Shown: piece by piece, positions 55,416 through 63,321 of the stretch | Layout: each line of letters starts with the position of its first letter | Numbering within the stretch: position 1 is the stretch's first letter | Assembly: GCF_011764545.1 (NCBI RefSeq) | Contig: NZ_AP022870.1 | Span: 8,190,001 to 8,254,000, forward strand | Reading direction: 5' to 3' | Source: Phytohabitans flavus | Lineage (GTDB): Bacteria; Actinomycetota; Actinomycetes; Mycobacteriales; Micromonosporaceae | DNA: 64,000 nt | The notes under the pieces: generated by a model | Database searches by the model: none | The model's input: the letters and a program-made list of their open reading frames with translations, nothing else | Told to the model about the DNA's origin: nothing | Program-made: the position numbers and the translations under genes

Positions 55416-56168
55416 TTACGTAGGCAATATCTCGTATTCAATCTCTGCTCGATCAGCAGGTAACACGATTTCGTTGGCGACCTCAATGATCTGTTCTCGT
55501 GAGTAGGTGCGGCGAGTAAGTGCTAGCACCGGTACGCCAGAAAGTAGTCTTAGCGCGCTAGCTTCTTCGGCGGTGGGCATGCGGGCACGTACGAGTTCAC
55601 GGATTTTGGTCACGTTGATCCCGATGCTACTCAATTGTGTCGTGATACTGCTTAGCCACGGTTCTGGTGTCGGGTCAGTGAGCGGCGTTCCGGCAACCAC
55701 GCTGAGCAGGTAATTGGAGATTGCGAGTTGCTCTGGTACGCCGTGAGCCCAAAACAATACTCGGCGCTGTAAAAGCGGAGTTCCCGCTGCAACTCCAAAG
55801 AGTCTGGCGAGGGTAGGTGTGGCAGAGACCTCGTCGAGCCTGACGTCGGCCCGGAGGGAGGTTTCAGGTAGGTCGCTAGCGTGGACGGCGTTTGGGCGAT
55901 AGCGGTCGGCGCTGAGTCGGCGGACCGGGTGCTGTGGGCGGGCGTAAGTGCCGCGGCCGTGTTCGGTGACGACTAGGCCCTCGGCACGGAGTGTCGCGAT
56001 GGCCTCACGGGCTGTGCCGCGGCTGATGCCGAACTCCTGGACCAGGGCGCTCTCAGGCGGCAGCAGTGCGCCGGCCGGGATGGCGCCGGCCTCGATGCGG
56101 CGGCGTAGCTCCTCGGCGACCATGCGGTAACGGGGTGTTCCTTGGTGCGGGGTTGGCACGAGGTTCAC
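55416..56168 (-). CDS. GntR/UtrA family regulator (KorSA-like)
   Basis: GTG 56168 gives 250 residues. The winged helix reads RMVAEELRRRIEAGAIPAG, VQEFGISRGTAREAIATLR and GRGTYARP. The UtrA ligand domain follows from about residue 95. Regulators of this group (KorSA in pSAM2) repress transfer and replication genes of AICEs. It is divergent from the XRE gene, and palindromes at 56205-56232 fit its operator. Confidence 0.88.
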   Translation of the reverse strand: MNLVPTPHQGTPRYRMVAEELRRRIEAGAIPAGALLPPESALVQEFGISRGTAREAIATLRAEGLVVTEHGRGTYARPQHPVRRLSADRYRPNAVHASDLPETSLRADVRLDEVSATPTLARLFGVAAGTPLLQRRVLFWAHGVPEQLAISNYLLSVVAGTPLTDPTPEPWLSSITTQLSSIGINVTKIRELVRARMPTAEEASALRLLSGVPVLALTRRTYSREQIIEVANEIVLPADRAEIEYEILPT

Positions 56169-56204
56169 CGTACCTGTCAGCCGTGTTTTCGACCGACGAC
56201 AGCT

Positions 56205-56232
56205 CTACACGTCGACACGTCTAGACAAGTCA
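56205..56232. promoter_or_regulatory. Probable GntR operator in the divergent promoter region
   Basis: Two palindromic cores stand side by side, GTCGAC (56211-56216) and GTCTAGAC (56219-56226), in the context ACACGTCGACACGTCTAGAC. The ACGTCT half-site recurs at 57627-57633 and 59842-59848. Confidence 0.55.
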
Positions 56233-56257
56233 TCTGGACGTGGGTACCTTTACGTCG

Positions 56258-56311
56258 TGCGGTCGGGACGGCAGCCAAGGGTTGGCTCGTTTGTCACCCG
56301 TCCCGACCGCA
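56258..56311 (+). promoter_or_regulatory. Leader hairpin upstream of the XRE gene
   Basis: TGCGGTCGGGACGG (56258-56271) pairs perfectly with 56298-56311 around a 26-base loop, in the 336-base gap before ATG 56505. It could be a leader structure, attenuator or second operator. The rest of the gap (56312-56504) shows no other feature apart from the gggagaggga ribosome site. Confidence 0.5.
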
Positions 56312-56504
56312 CCCGTCATGGGCCGGGATCGATCCCTTCGGTGCGACCCCTCTGGAGGAGAGAGGGCGACCGCACTCCGGCCCGCCCGAGAGCGGCGCAC
56401 GCGGCACGCACGCAGCTCTCGCCACCGGGGCGGCGGCCGGCGTCATCGGCACGACGTCGGCCGTCGCCCCTTCCTTGTCGGACTGTCAGGGGGAGAGGGA
56501 AGCG

Positions 56505-57395
56505 ATGCCAACGAAGCGGGAGAACTTCGCGCAGAGCCTCCGGGCGCAGTGGCTCGGTGTACGGATGCGGGAACACCGCGAGCGTCACAAGCTGACGCTC
56601 CAGGATGTAGCTCCGATCGTCGAGCACGAGTTCTCGACGATCGCCCGGTACGAGCGGGCGCTGTGGCCGTTCCCGCTGCCGGTGTTGACGATGCTGCTCG
56701 ACGTGTACGGCATCGTGGACGAGCGCGAGCGCGATCTGCTCACCGAGGCCGCCAGGCACTCTTGGCGGATCAACAGGTGGGACGCGGACACCGGGCCGAG
56801 CGAGGTCGACGTGCCGTTCATCGACTACTCGTGGGTGCAGGCGCGGGCAAGGGAGATCTGGGTCTACGGGGCCACGTACGTTCCCGCGCTCCTGCAGACC
56901 CGCCCATACCTGGAGACGTTGACACGCGCCAAGGAAGGCGACGCGCTGCCGGGGTTCAAGTTCGTCAACCTGGTCCGGGCTCGTATGGACCTGCAGAAAG
57001 TCCTCACCACGCGGCCGCCCGTCCAGGTACACGCGCTCATCGAGGAGGCAGCCCTTCGCCGACCGGTGGGAGGGGTCGACATGCTGCGCGACCAGCTCGA
57101 ACACCTCGTCAAGCTGGGTCAGCGCGCCAACGTCCAGGTGCAAATCCTGCCGCCCACGGTCGGCGAACACCCCGCGCTTGATGGCCCGTTCACCGTCCTG
57201 CACATGCGTGGGGAGTACCCGCCGGTGGTGTACCTGGAGCACCTCGGCGGACGGATGCTCCTGGAGAAGGAGCGGGCCGCGCGGTATGTCTCGGCCTACG
57301 AGCGTCTCCAGGAGATCGCGGGTAGCCCGTCCGCCTCGACCTCGCGCATTGAGGCACTCGCCGCTGACATCGATGATGCGGTGCAGGTGTCCTGA
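56505..57395 (+). CDS. XRE family regulator with DUF5753
   Basis: ATG 56505 follows gggagaggga. The 296-residue protein has an N-terminal HTH (RMREHRERHKLTLQDVAPIV, STIARYERAL). The C-terminal DUF5753 domain includes IWVYGATYVPALLQTRPYLE, VQVHALIEEAALRRPVGG and VQILPPTVGEHPALDGPFTV. These regulators are abundant in actinomycetes, often paired with a small downstream protein. Here the stop overlaps the next start (TGATG). Confidence 0.92.
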   Translation: MPTKRENFAQSLRAQWLGVRMREHRERHKLTLQDVAPIVEHEFSTIARYERALWPFPLPVLTMLLDVYGIVDERERDLLTEAARHSWRINRWDADTGPSEVDVPFIDYSWVQARAREIWVYGATYVPALLQTRPYLETLTRAKEGDALPGFKFVNLVRARMDLQKVLTTRPPVQVHALIEEAALRRPVGGVDMLRDQLEHLVKLGQRANVQVQILPPTVGEHPALDGPFTVLHMRGEYPPVVYLEHLGGRMLLEKERAARYVSAYERLQEIAGSPSASTSRIEALAADIDDAVQVS

Positions 57396-57643
57396 TGGGG
57401 CGCCGTTCCGCGCCGCTGACCGCCGCGCAGATCTGGGGTAACAGCGCCGCACGCGCCGTCGTTGAGGACGGCTTGGAAGCGACCCGGCAAGCGCACGCCG
57501 ATGACGGGAGCGGGTACTGCCGGTCCGGCTGCGGCCTGTACCCCTGTTTGATCCGCATGCAGCTCGACCGAGCGGCTGAGATCCTCGCCGCGAAGCTGCC
57601 CGGCGAGACGACACGGCAGACGTATCTACGTCTAGGGGGTAAT
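57395..57643 (+). CDS. Small Cys-containing protein, fused in frame to the next GntR
   Basis: ATG 57395 overlaps the XRE stop and opens about 82 residues (MGRRSAPLTAAQIWGNSAAR, with CRSGCGLYPCLIRMQLDRAA). The frame runs straight on into the GntR gene. One extra G in the GGGGG run at 57635-57639 would create a TAA at once, leaving an 82-residue protein and a separate GntR. A real fusion cannot be excluded. No family is recognised. Confidence 0.5.
57618..57633. promoter_or_regulatory. Probable GntR operator before the second GntR gene
   Basis: AGACGTA-tc-TACGTCT is a perfect 7-bp inverted repeat, 10 bases before GTG 57644. Binding there would block translation or transcription of the regulator's own gene. 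Confidence 0.6.
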
Positions 57644-58465
57644 GTGATCTCCGTGATGCCCCGCGATTGGCGCCCCCGGTACCTCCAGCTCGCCGAGGAA
57701 CTACGCGGACAGATCAACCGTGGCGAGCTGGCTCCCGGCACCGCCCTACCCAGTGAGACCGAACTAGCCGATACCTACTCTCTGTCGCGGACCAGTGTCC
57801 GCAACGCCATACGCCAGCTCCGCGAATGGGGCTTGGTCCGGGCCGAGCAAGGCCGCGGCACCTACGTACGCGCGCCGCGCCAGCGGATCCGCCGGCGCAA
57901 CACCGAGCGGTACCAGTGGGAGAAGAACCGCGTCCTAGCCGACGAGGCCGAACGTCGCAGCACCGGCGGCACGGAGCACGACACCGGGCTGACCGTCGAT
58001 GATCTGAAGTTCCACGCGGAGTACGTGCGGGTCGACGCCGACGAGGAGATGGCTGCGGCGCTCCAGGTCGAGCCCGGCACGCCGTTGCTGCGCCGCGTGT
58101 ACTGGACAAGCTCGCGGCACGAGTCTGCGCCGCTGTCCATCTCGTACTCGTACCTCGTCTACGACATGGTCAAGGGCAACCCTGACCTGCTGACCGCTGA
58201 CAACGAGCCGTGGCCGGGTGGCACGCAGCACCAGCTCCACACGGTCGGCATCGAACTCGACCGCATCGAGGACGTCATCCGCGCCCGGCCGCCATACCCG
58301 GACGAGGCCGAACTCCTCGACATCGAACCCGGAGTCTCAGTCATCACCTTGCGCAAGACCTCGTACGACACAGAAGATCGTGTCGTGGAGGTGGCTGACG
58401 CGGTGTTCCCTGGAGATCGCACCGAGCTTGTGTATGCCACCAAGCTCACCCGGTGGGCCGCTTGA
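57644..58465 (+). CDS. GntR/UtrA family regulator (second copy)
   Basis: GTG 57644, after aggggg, or ATG 57656 gives about 270 residues. The DNA-binding part has RPRYLQLAEELRGQINRGEL, LADTYSLSRTSVRNAIRQL and QGRGTYVRAP. A UtrA domain ends in DTEDRVVEVADAVFPGDRTE. It resembles the regulator at 55416-56168 in domain order but not closely in sequence. The stop overlaps the glycosyltransferase start. Control of the element's transfer genes is inferred from the operator repeats. Confidence 0.88.
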   Translation: MISVMPRDWRPRYLQLAEELRGQINRGELAPGTALPSETELADTYSLSRTSVRNAIRQLREWGLVRAEQGRGTYVRAPRQRIRRRNTERYQWEKNRVLADEAERRSTGGTEHDTGLTVDDLKFHAEYVRVDADEEMAAALQVEPGTPLLRRVYWTSSRHESAPLSISYSYLVYDMVKGNPDLLTADNEPWPGGTQHQLHTVGIELDRIEDVIRARPPYPDEAELLDIEPGVSVITLRKTSYDTEDRVVEVADAVFPGDRTELVYATKLTRWAA

Positions 58466-59223
58466 CCCAACTCGTCTCGGTCATTACCCCCGTACACGCA
58501 CCGAGCGTCGGCTACCTCGCCGAGGCATACCGGTCGCTGGCCGGGCAGGTGATGCCGGACGGCTGGGCCTGGGAGTGGCTTGTCCAAGAGGACGGACAGA
58601 CCGGCCTCCTCCATGGCGTGCTCCCGGACGATCCCCGGATCAGTCCCGGCGCCGGCCGCGCTGGCGGCCCTGGCGTAGCCCGGACACTCGCCCTGGCGCG
58701 GGCCGCTGGCGAGCTGGTCAAGGTGCTCGATGCTGACGACCAGCTCCTGCCGGGCGTGCTCGCCCGCGACATCGACACCCTCACGCGATACCCACACATC
58801 GGCTGGACGACGTCCCGCGTACTTGACCTGCTGCCGGACGGGTCCACTGTGGGGTTCGAGCACGACCCGCCGGACGGCCCGATTGCCCGCGGTGAGGTGC
58901 TCGACTTCTGGCGCACCCATGACTACCGGGCGTCCGTCCACCCGGCGGCCCTGTGCCTGCGTCGCGACCTGGTTCTAGCTCTCGGGGGCTGGATGGCGTT
59001 GCCAGCCTCCGAGGACACTGGCCTTCTCATCGCCGCGAACGTTGTCAGCGACGGCTACTTCACCGCCGAAGCCGGGTTGCTCTACCGCAAATGGCCCGGC
59101 CAGGTCACGAACCAGGCGGCACACCGCGAGCCTGCCGAGTACGCCGCGCGCATGCAACTCATCGACGCACGCGCCAACGCGCTCGACTCGTTGTTGCCTC
59201 GATCAGGAGGTCAGCAGGCGTGA
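58453..59223 (+). CDS. Family 2 glycosyltransferase
   Basis: GTG 58453, or TTG 58462, gives 256 residues. It has a GT-A fold start LVSVITPVHAPSVGYLAEAY and a metal-binding DxD in VKVLDADDQLLPG. AGRAGGPGVARTLALARAAG is the sugar-nucleotide loop. It is short for the family and lacks membrane helices. A glycosyltransferase between regulators and transfer genes is unusual for an AICE and may be cargo, altering a surface or secreted sugar. The donor and acceptor are unknown. Confidence 0.82.
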   Translation: MGRLTQLVSVITPVHAPSVGYLAEAYRSLAGQVMPDGWAWEWLVQEDGQTGLLHGVLPDDPRISPGAGRAGGPGVARTLALARAAGELVKVLDADDQLLPGVLARDIDTLTRYPHIGWTTSRVLDLLPDGSTVGFEHDPPDGPIARGEVLDFWRTHDYRASVHPAALCLRRDLVLALGGWMALPASEDTGLLIAANVVSDGYFTAEAGLLYRKWPGQVTNQAAHREPAEYAARMQLIDARANALDSLLPRSGGQQA

Positions 59224-59726
59224 CCGAGGGCAACCTGAGCGGCGAGAGCCGTGATCGCAACCACTAGATAGAGCACCGTCAGGATGGGGGCGCTCCACCT
59301 GAGCGGCACTGGCAGCGCGCGTACCGATGGCCAGACTCCGCCGACCGCGCGGCGTCGCGCAAGGATCAGCGTGAACGCGAGGCTCACCAGGATCGGCACA
59401 TAGGGAACGCTCATCAACAGCGCCTCAGGATCGTCGATGCTACGTACGAGAAACAGCCCCGCAAGGATCGCCGGAACGATCCGGAGAGCGATCGGCGTGT
59501 GAGCGGAACGATTCGTCTCCATCGGTCTGCCGGCCATCGACCACGTAGTCACCCAAACGGCGCCGGCCATGATCGCAGCCAACCCGGTAGCGATCATCAA
59601 AGGAAACAGGTACTCCGGCCCGCCCGACTCCCAACAGTCTGCCGCGATCAAGCGGGAATCCCTTCTTCCTTTCTCCGGCTGCGCAACGGCGTAGACAGAG
59701 TGTCGCTGAGACGTGGAGGGAACCAC
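59211..59726 (-). CDS. Small integral membrane protein
   Basis: The 171-residue frame has four hydrophobic helices (LFPLMIATGLAAIMAGAVW, IVPAILAGLFLV, VPYVPILVSLAFTLILA, APILTVLYLVVAITALAAQ) between short polar loops. The start is uncertain because the first 35 residues are polar and untypical. Convergent with the glycosyltransferase gene, overlapping it by 13 bases. No family is recognised. Confidence 0.55.
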   Translation of the reverse strand: MVPSTSQRHSVYAVAQPEKGRRDSRLIAADCWESGGPEYLFPLMIATGLAAIMAGAVWVTTWSMAGRPMETNRSAHTPIALRIVPAILAGLFLVRSIDDPEALLMSVPYVPILVSLAFTLILARRRAVGGVWPSVRALPVPLRWSAPILTVLYLVVAITALAAQVALGHAC

Positions 59727-59833
59727 ACCAACCGATCGGATGCTTGCTCGGCGACCGGTTGTGCCGCTGGGTGGATGGTGGAATACGCGCTAAGCCCGTT
59801 TAGTGCGGATCCCTGGTATCTGGAGAGGAGCAA

Positions 59834-59895
59834 CTTGTAGATACGTCTGCCAAGTGGCTACCTTGGTCATGCAACTTGGCAGACATGTCTACAAG
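59834..59895. promoter_or_regulatory. Paired operator upstream of the Pra-like gene
   Basis: A 22-bp inverted repeat with two mismatches (59834-59855 and 59874-59895) flanks an 18-base spacer. Each arm holds its own palindromic core, AGATACGTCT and AGACATGTCT. The last arm ends 15 bases before ATG 59911. Two sites facing each other suggest cooperative repressor binding, with DNA looping or blocking of the pra promoter. Confidence 0.65.
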
Positions 59896-59910
59896 ATGGG
59901 AGCGGAGCGG

Positions 59911-60309
59911 ATGGCTCTGAAGGGTGGGGTCCGGTTCTCGGTGCGGTTCGAGGACGTGTTCCCGCACGGCTGTGTCCTCGTGCCGGACTCGATCGCTGAA
60001 GCGCAGGACTTCGACGAGCGGACTCGGGCGCGTACGCCGAGCATCGACAAGCTGACCGGCCAGCGGGTCTGGCAGTGCCGCGTCATGGACATGGACGAGG
60101 AGCTGCGTGGCCGGTCGCGGGAGGTCTCGGTCAAGATCCTGGCCGACGTCCAGCCGGTGCCGCCGGTCGGCCCGTTCCAGGCGGTCGAGTTCGAGGGCAT
60201 GACGGTCACGCCGTACGTCAGCAACACCGGTCGCCTGAGCTACTCGTACCGCGCGACCGGGCTGCGGGCTCCGGTCACGGCGGCCGAGTCGCGCCGGAAG
60301 GCGGCGTGA
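59911..60309 (+). CDS. Pra-like replication/integration/excision activator
   Basis: ATG 59911 follows ggagcgga; ATG 59896 is an alternative. The 132-residue protein starts MALKGGVRFSVRFEDVFPHG and contains WQCRVMDMDEELRGRSREV, VQPVPPVGPFQAVEFEG and MTVTPYVSNTGRLSYSYRAT. It matches the pSAM2 Pra-type activators of AICEs, which turn on replication, integrase and excisionase expression. The paired operator just upstream is the expected place for KorSA-type repression. Confidence 0.82.
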   Translation: MALKGGVRFSVRFEDVFPHGCVLVPDSIAEAQDFDERTRARTPSIDKLTGQRVWQCRVMDMDEELRGRSREVSVKILADVQPVPPVGPFQAVEFEGMTVTPYVSNTGRLSYSYRATGLRAPVTAAESRRKAA

Positions 60310-60527
60310 TGGGTGGCGCATGCGTGCAGACCTGTGCGCACGTGTTCCCGGAGACCGAGGTGTGGTTCCGCAGCTACCCAGCCGAGCGGCGGGTCACGTT
60401 CCACATCGGACCGAGCAGCAACGACATCGTGCTGTTCCTCGACCCGGCCGACATCGACCGGATGAGCGCCGTGCTCGCTGAGGCACGGCAGTCCCTACAG
60501 GCGCCTGTCATCAGGACGGCGGCCTGA
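60309..60527 (+). CDS. Small protein after pra, unknown function
   Basis: ATG 60309 overlaps the upstream stop (TGATG). The 72-residue product reads MGGACVQTCAHVFPETEVWF, then VTFHIGPSSNDIVLFLDPAD, a short alpha/beta sequence. No family is recognised. Its coupling to pra and traSA marks it as a core element gene. Confidence 0.6.
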   Translation: MGGACVQTCAHVFPETEVWFRSYPAERRVTFHIGPSSNDIVLFLDPADIDRMSAVLAEARQSLQAPVIRTAA

Positions 60528-60609
60528 TCGAGTGTGGCGCGGGGCGGTCTTGATGCCGTAGGAAGCCGGACCGCCCCGCCGCCCTCCCGCGAAGGAAGGC
60601 GAGTTCATC

Positions 60610-62184
60610 GTGGTGATGAAGACCCCGCTGGTCAACTTCCGGCGGATGTCCGTGCCCACCCCGTGGTGGGTGGTGCTGACCCTGGCCGTGCCGCTACTGC
60701 TGTTCCGGCTTTGCCGCCTGGTCGTGCGCAACCGCCGGCTGCTGCCCGAGGTGGCCGCGGTCGTCGTGCTGGTGTGGGCGTGGGCGGAGTACGGCTGGGC
60801 GCCGTTGCTCCTGGGCGCATCCCTGGCTGCCGGCCTGGTCGGTCTGTGGTTGTGGCGGTGGCCGGAGTCGTGCCGGCGCTGGCTGGTCCTGCCGATGCTG
60901 TCCCGCTGGCGGCGGCTGTGGGCGTACTGGCGGCAGTGGGACGAGGCAATGACCCTCTGCGGCCTGGTCAAGACCTACGACGGTGGGCGCAAGGTGCCCA
61001 CGCTCCTGTCGGTGCGCTGCACGTACGCGACTGACGAGGTGCGGCTACGGATGCCACGCGGCCAGAACCCAGAGATCTACCACAAGGCCGGCTCGAACCT
61101 GGCGTACTCCTTCGGCTCCCGGCACTGCCGCGTCTTCTCTGGCCGGCGCACCTCACCGCCGATCCGCGATGGTCGCTGGGCGTGGCTGCTGCGGTTGGTC
61201 GACCGGGTGCGGTTCCGTGACCGGCCTCGGCATGTGTGGCTTGTGTTCATCCGCCGTGACCCGCTGACGCAGGTCGTGTCGCCGCTGCCGGTGCAGGCTC
61301 GGCCGGACTTCACCGCTCTACCGCTGGGCCTCCGCGAAGACCTGGAGGTGTACACGCTGCGGCTGCTCGCCACGCATCTGCTCATCGCGGGCGCGACCCG
61401 GATGGGCAAGGGCTCGGTGATCTGGTCGCTGGTGCGGTCGCTCGCAACCGCGATCACGTCGGGTCTCGTCCGGGTGTGGGCGCTCGACCCGAAGGGCGGC
61501 ATGGAGCTGTCTATCGGCCGGCCGCTGTTCGCCCGGTACTGCGACGACGACTGGCCGGCCATGGCCGACCTGCTCGACCGGGCCGTGGCGAAGATGCGCG
61601 AGCGTCAGGCGCGGCTGCGGGGCAAGGTCCGCGTGCACACGCCCACCGTCGACGACCCGCTGATCGTGATCGTCATTGACGAGATCGCGGCGCTGGTCGC
61701 CTACCTGCCCGACTCCGAGCTTCGCGGCCGGATCAACGCATCGTTGGCTCTGCTGCTTTCTCAGGGTGCGGGCCTCGGCGTCCTGGTCGTCGCCGCGGTG
61801 CAGGACCCGCGCAAGGAGGTGCTCTCGCTCCGGGATCTGTTTCCCACGCGGATCGCGCTCGGGCTTACCGACCGAGCACAGGTTGACCTGGTACTCGGCG
61901 ACGGTGCCCGCGACCGAGGCGCGCTCGCCGATCAGATCCCGCTCACGTCCAAGGGCGTCGGCTACGTGCTGCTCGATGGCCAGCCTGAGCCGGCGCGGGT
62001 CCGGTTCTCCTACATCAGCGACGACCTAATCCGCGACATGGCAGCGACCTTCCCTGCACCGGCCGAGCCGCAGAGCGTCACGGTCCACACCTACCGGCCG
62101 TCGCCTCGACCGGCGTCCGGGCCGCTGCTGCCCAGCAAGCTCCGCGCCGCGCTGGAGTCCACACAGGACGGGGAGGCGGCATGA
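60610..62184 (+). CDS. FtsK/SpoIIIE-type DNA translocase (TraSA-like)
   Basis: GTG 60610 or ATG 60616 gives about 524 residues. Two N-terminal membrane segments lie at about 17-36 and 46-75. The ATPase domain has Walker A GATRMGKGS near residue 260, LDPKGGMEL, Walker B LIVIVIDEIAAL near 352 and VVAAVQDPRKEV. Such proteins alone move double-stranded element DNA between hyphae in AICE conjugation. It overlaps the next small gene by four bases. Confidence 0.92.
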   Translation: MVMKTPLVNFRRMSVPTPWWVVLTLAVPLLLFRLCRLVVRNRRLLPEVAAVVVLVWAWAEYGWAPLLLGASLAAGLVGLWLWRWPESCRRWLVLPMLSRWRRLWAYWRQWDEAMTLCGLVKTYDGGRKVPTLLSVRCTYATDEVRLRMPRGQNPEIYHKAGSNLAYSFGSRHCRVFSGRRTSPPIRDGRWAWLLRLVDRVRFRDRPRHVWLVFIRRDPLTQVVSPLPVQARPDFTALPLGLREDLEVYTLRLLATHLLIAGATRMGKGSVIWSLVRSLATAITSGLVRVWALDPKGGMELSIGRPLFARYCDDDWPAMADLLDRAVAKMRERQARLRGKVRVHTPTVDDPLIVIVIDEIAALVAYLPDSELRGRINASLALLLSQGAGLGVLVVAAVQDPRKEVLSLRDLFPTRIALGLTDRAQVDLVLGDGARDRGALADQIPLTSKGVGYVLLDGQPEPARVRFSYISDDLIRDMAATFPAPAEPQSVTVHTYRPSPRPASGPLLPSKLRAALESTQDGEAA

Positions 62185-62405
62185 CGAGGCGCTACTACCG
62201 GTTGCGGACACCAGCGGGCGGCCCGACGACGGTCCGCGTCACCGAGGGCGCAGACCTGTACCTGGCGGTCGGCTCCGGCCGGCGGCGCATGTACCTCACC
62301 CCGGACGAGGCGTGGGCGCTGTGGCGCTGCCTGTCCGAAGCGGTCGCCTCCACAGGCGAACCGCCGTCCTGGATCCGCGTACACATCGCAGCCACCAAAC
62401 GCTGA
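62181..62405 (+). CDS. Small protein of the transfer operon
   Basis: ATG 62181 overlaps the traSA-like stop. The 74 residues (MTRRYYRLRTPAGGPTTVRV, then YLTPDEAWALWRCLSEAVA) form a basic beta strand region and one helix. Similar short genes follow tra in other elements; function unknown. Confidence 0.62.
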   Translation: MTRRYYRLRTPAGGPTTVRVTEGADLYLAVGSGRRRMYLTPDEAWALWRCLSEAVASTGEPPSWIRVHIAATKR

Positions 62406-62422
62406 GGCTGGGGAGGCTCATC

Positions 62423-62911
62423 GTGAAGCTCGTTCGCCGCGAGCGGGTGGAGGTTGCCCTGCTCGTCCTGATCTTGCTCATCGTCGCCGTGTTCGCTGGG
62501 GCGGCCTCGTTCACCCATGTCAAGGAGTGGACGATGGCCAACTCCCCGGCAGGTACCCCGGAGTGGTTCGGCTGGGCCAACGCTGTCATCTCCGAACTGA
62601 TCCCGGCCGCCGCGCTCCTGGAGATCCGTCGTCGCCGTCGCACTGGCGGTTCAGTCGGGTACCCCATGTTCCTCATCGTCGCTGCCGTCGCATTGTCCCT
62701 GTCGGCGCAGCTCGCGGTCGCCAAGCCGGGCTTGTCCGGCTGGCTGCTCTCGGCGGTGCCGGCGCTGGCGTTCCTCGGCCTGTCCAAGCTCGTCCTGACC
62801 GCGCCTGCCAGCGCACCTGTAGCCGCACCGGTCGCCGCGCCCGTGGAAGAGCCGGCTCCGGTGGTCGTCCGTGGGAACGGGCAGATCCTCGCCGCCGAGG
62901 TGATCCGATGA
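62423..62911 (+). CDS. DUF2637 membrane protein (Spd-like)
   Basis: GTG 62423 follows ggggagg. The 162-residue protein has helices VALLVLILLIVAVFAGAAS, the conserved TPEWFGWANAVISELIPAA, then FLIVAAVALSLSAQLAV and LLSAVPALAFLGLSKLVL. A Pro/Ala/Val tail follows. DUF2637 proteins are typical of actinomycete elements, and probably serve in intramycelial spread. It overlaps the next gene by ATGA. Confidence 0.85.
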   Translation: MKLVRRERVEVALLVLILLIVAVFAGAASFTHVKEWTMANSPAGTPEWFGWANAVISELIPAAALLEIRRRRRTGGSVGYPMFLIVAAVALSLSAQLAVAKPGLSGWLLSAVPALAFLGLSKLVLTAPASAPVAAPVAAPVEEPAPVVVRGNGQILAAEVIR

Positions 62912-63321
62912 ACGGTCTAGGTAGGGCCTGGTCCGCTGCCCGTATCCTCGTCTCCGAGATTCGCGCCCGCCGCGGCAACGTGACTGTTCCTGCCGATTGG
63001 CGGGTCGTTGGTCATTGCCCGACCTGGTGCGCTGGTGACCACCGTTGCGCGGTCCTTGCGGGCAGCCCTGCCGGCGAGCACCGCAGCAAGACCATCCTCT
63101 GGCGAACCCCGTACGGCAGGCTCTCGGTCATCGCGGTGCAGGACGCGATCGGCCACCGGCGCGTCGAGCTGGGCGCCTCAGTCGAGCTGGATACCCGGTA
63201 CGCCACGGACACCTCACACGTGCTCGTGCCCGCGATCGACCTCGTGATCCGCGCGGTCCTTGCCGGACAACCGGGCCGCACGGTTCCGATGCCGAGGCAG
63301 GCGCGGGAGGTACGCCCATGA
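62908..63321 (+). CDS. DUF6907-like small Cys/His protein
   Basis: ATG 62908 gives 137 residues. CPTWCAGDHRCA followed by GEHRSKTILW is a Cys/His arrangement like DUF6907 proteins of Streptomyces elements. The rest is beta-rich (LGASVELDTRYATDTSHVLV). It overlaps both neighbours by four bases, so the transfer-replication genes form one polycistron. Function is unknown. Confidence 0.65.
   Translation: MNGLGRAWSAARILVSEIRARRGNVTVPADWRVVGHCPTWCAGDHRCAVLAGSPAGEHRSKTILWRTPYGRLSVIAVQDAIGHRRVELGASVELDTRYATDTSHVLVPAIDLVIRAVLAGQPGRTVPMPRQAREVRP

Noticed and set aside
59499..59840. A plus-strand gene opposite the small membrane protein
   Set aside because: The translation is polar and of low complexity, has no ribosome site and runs into the paired operator, while the minus strand gives four clean membrane helices.
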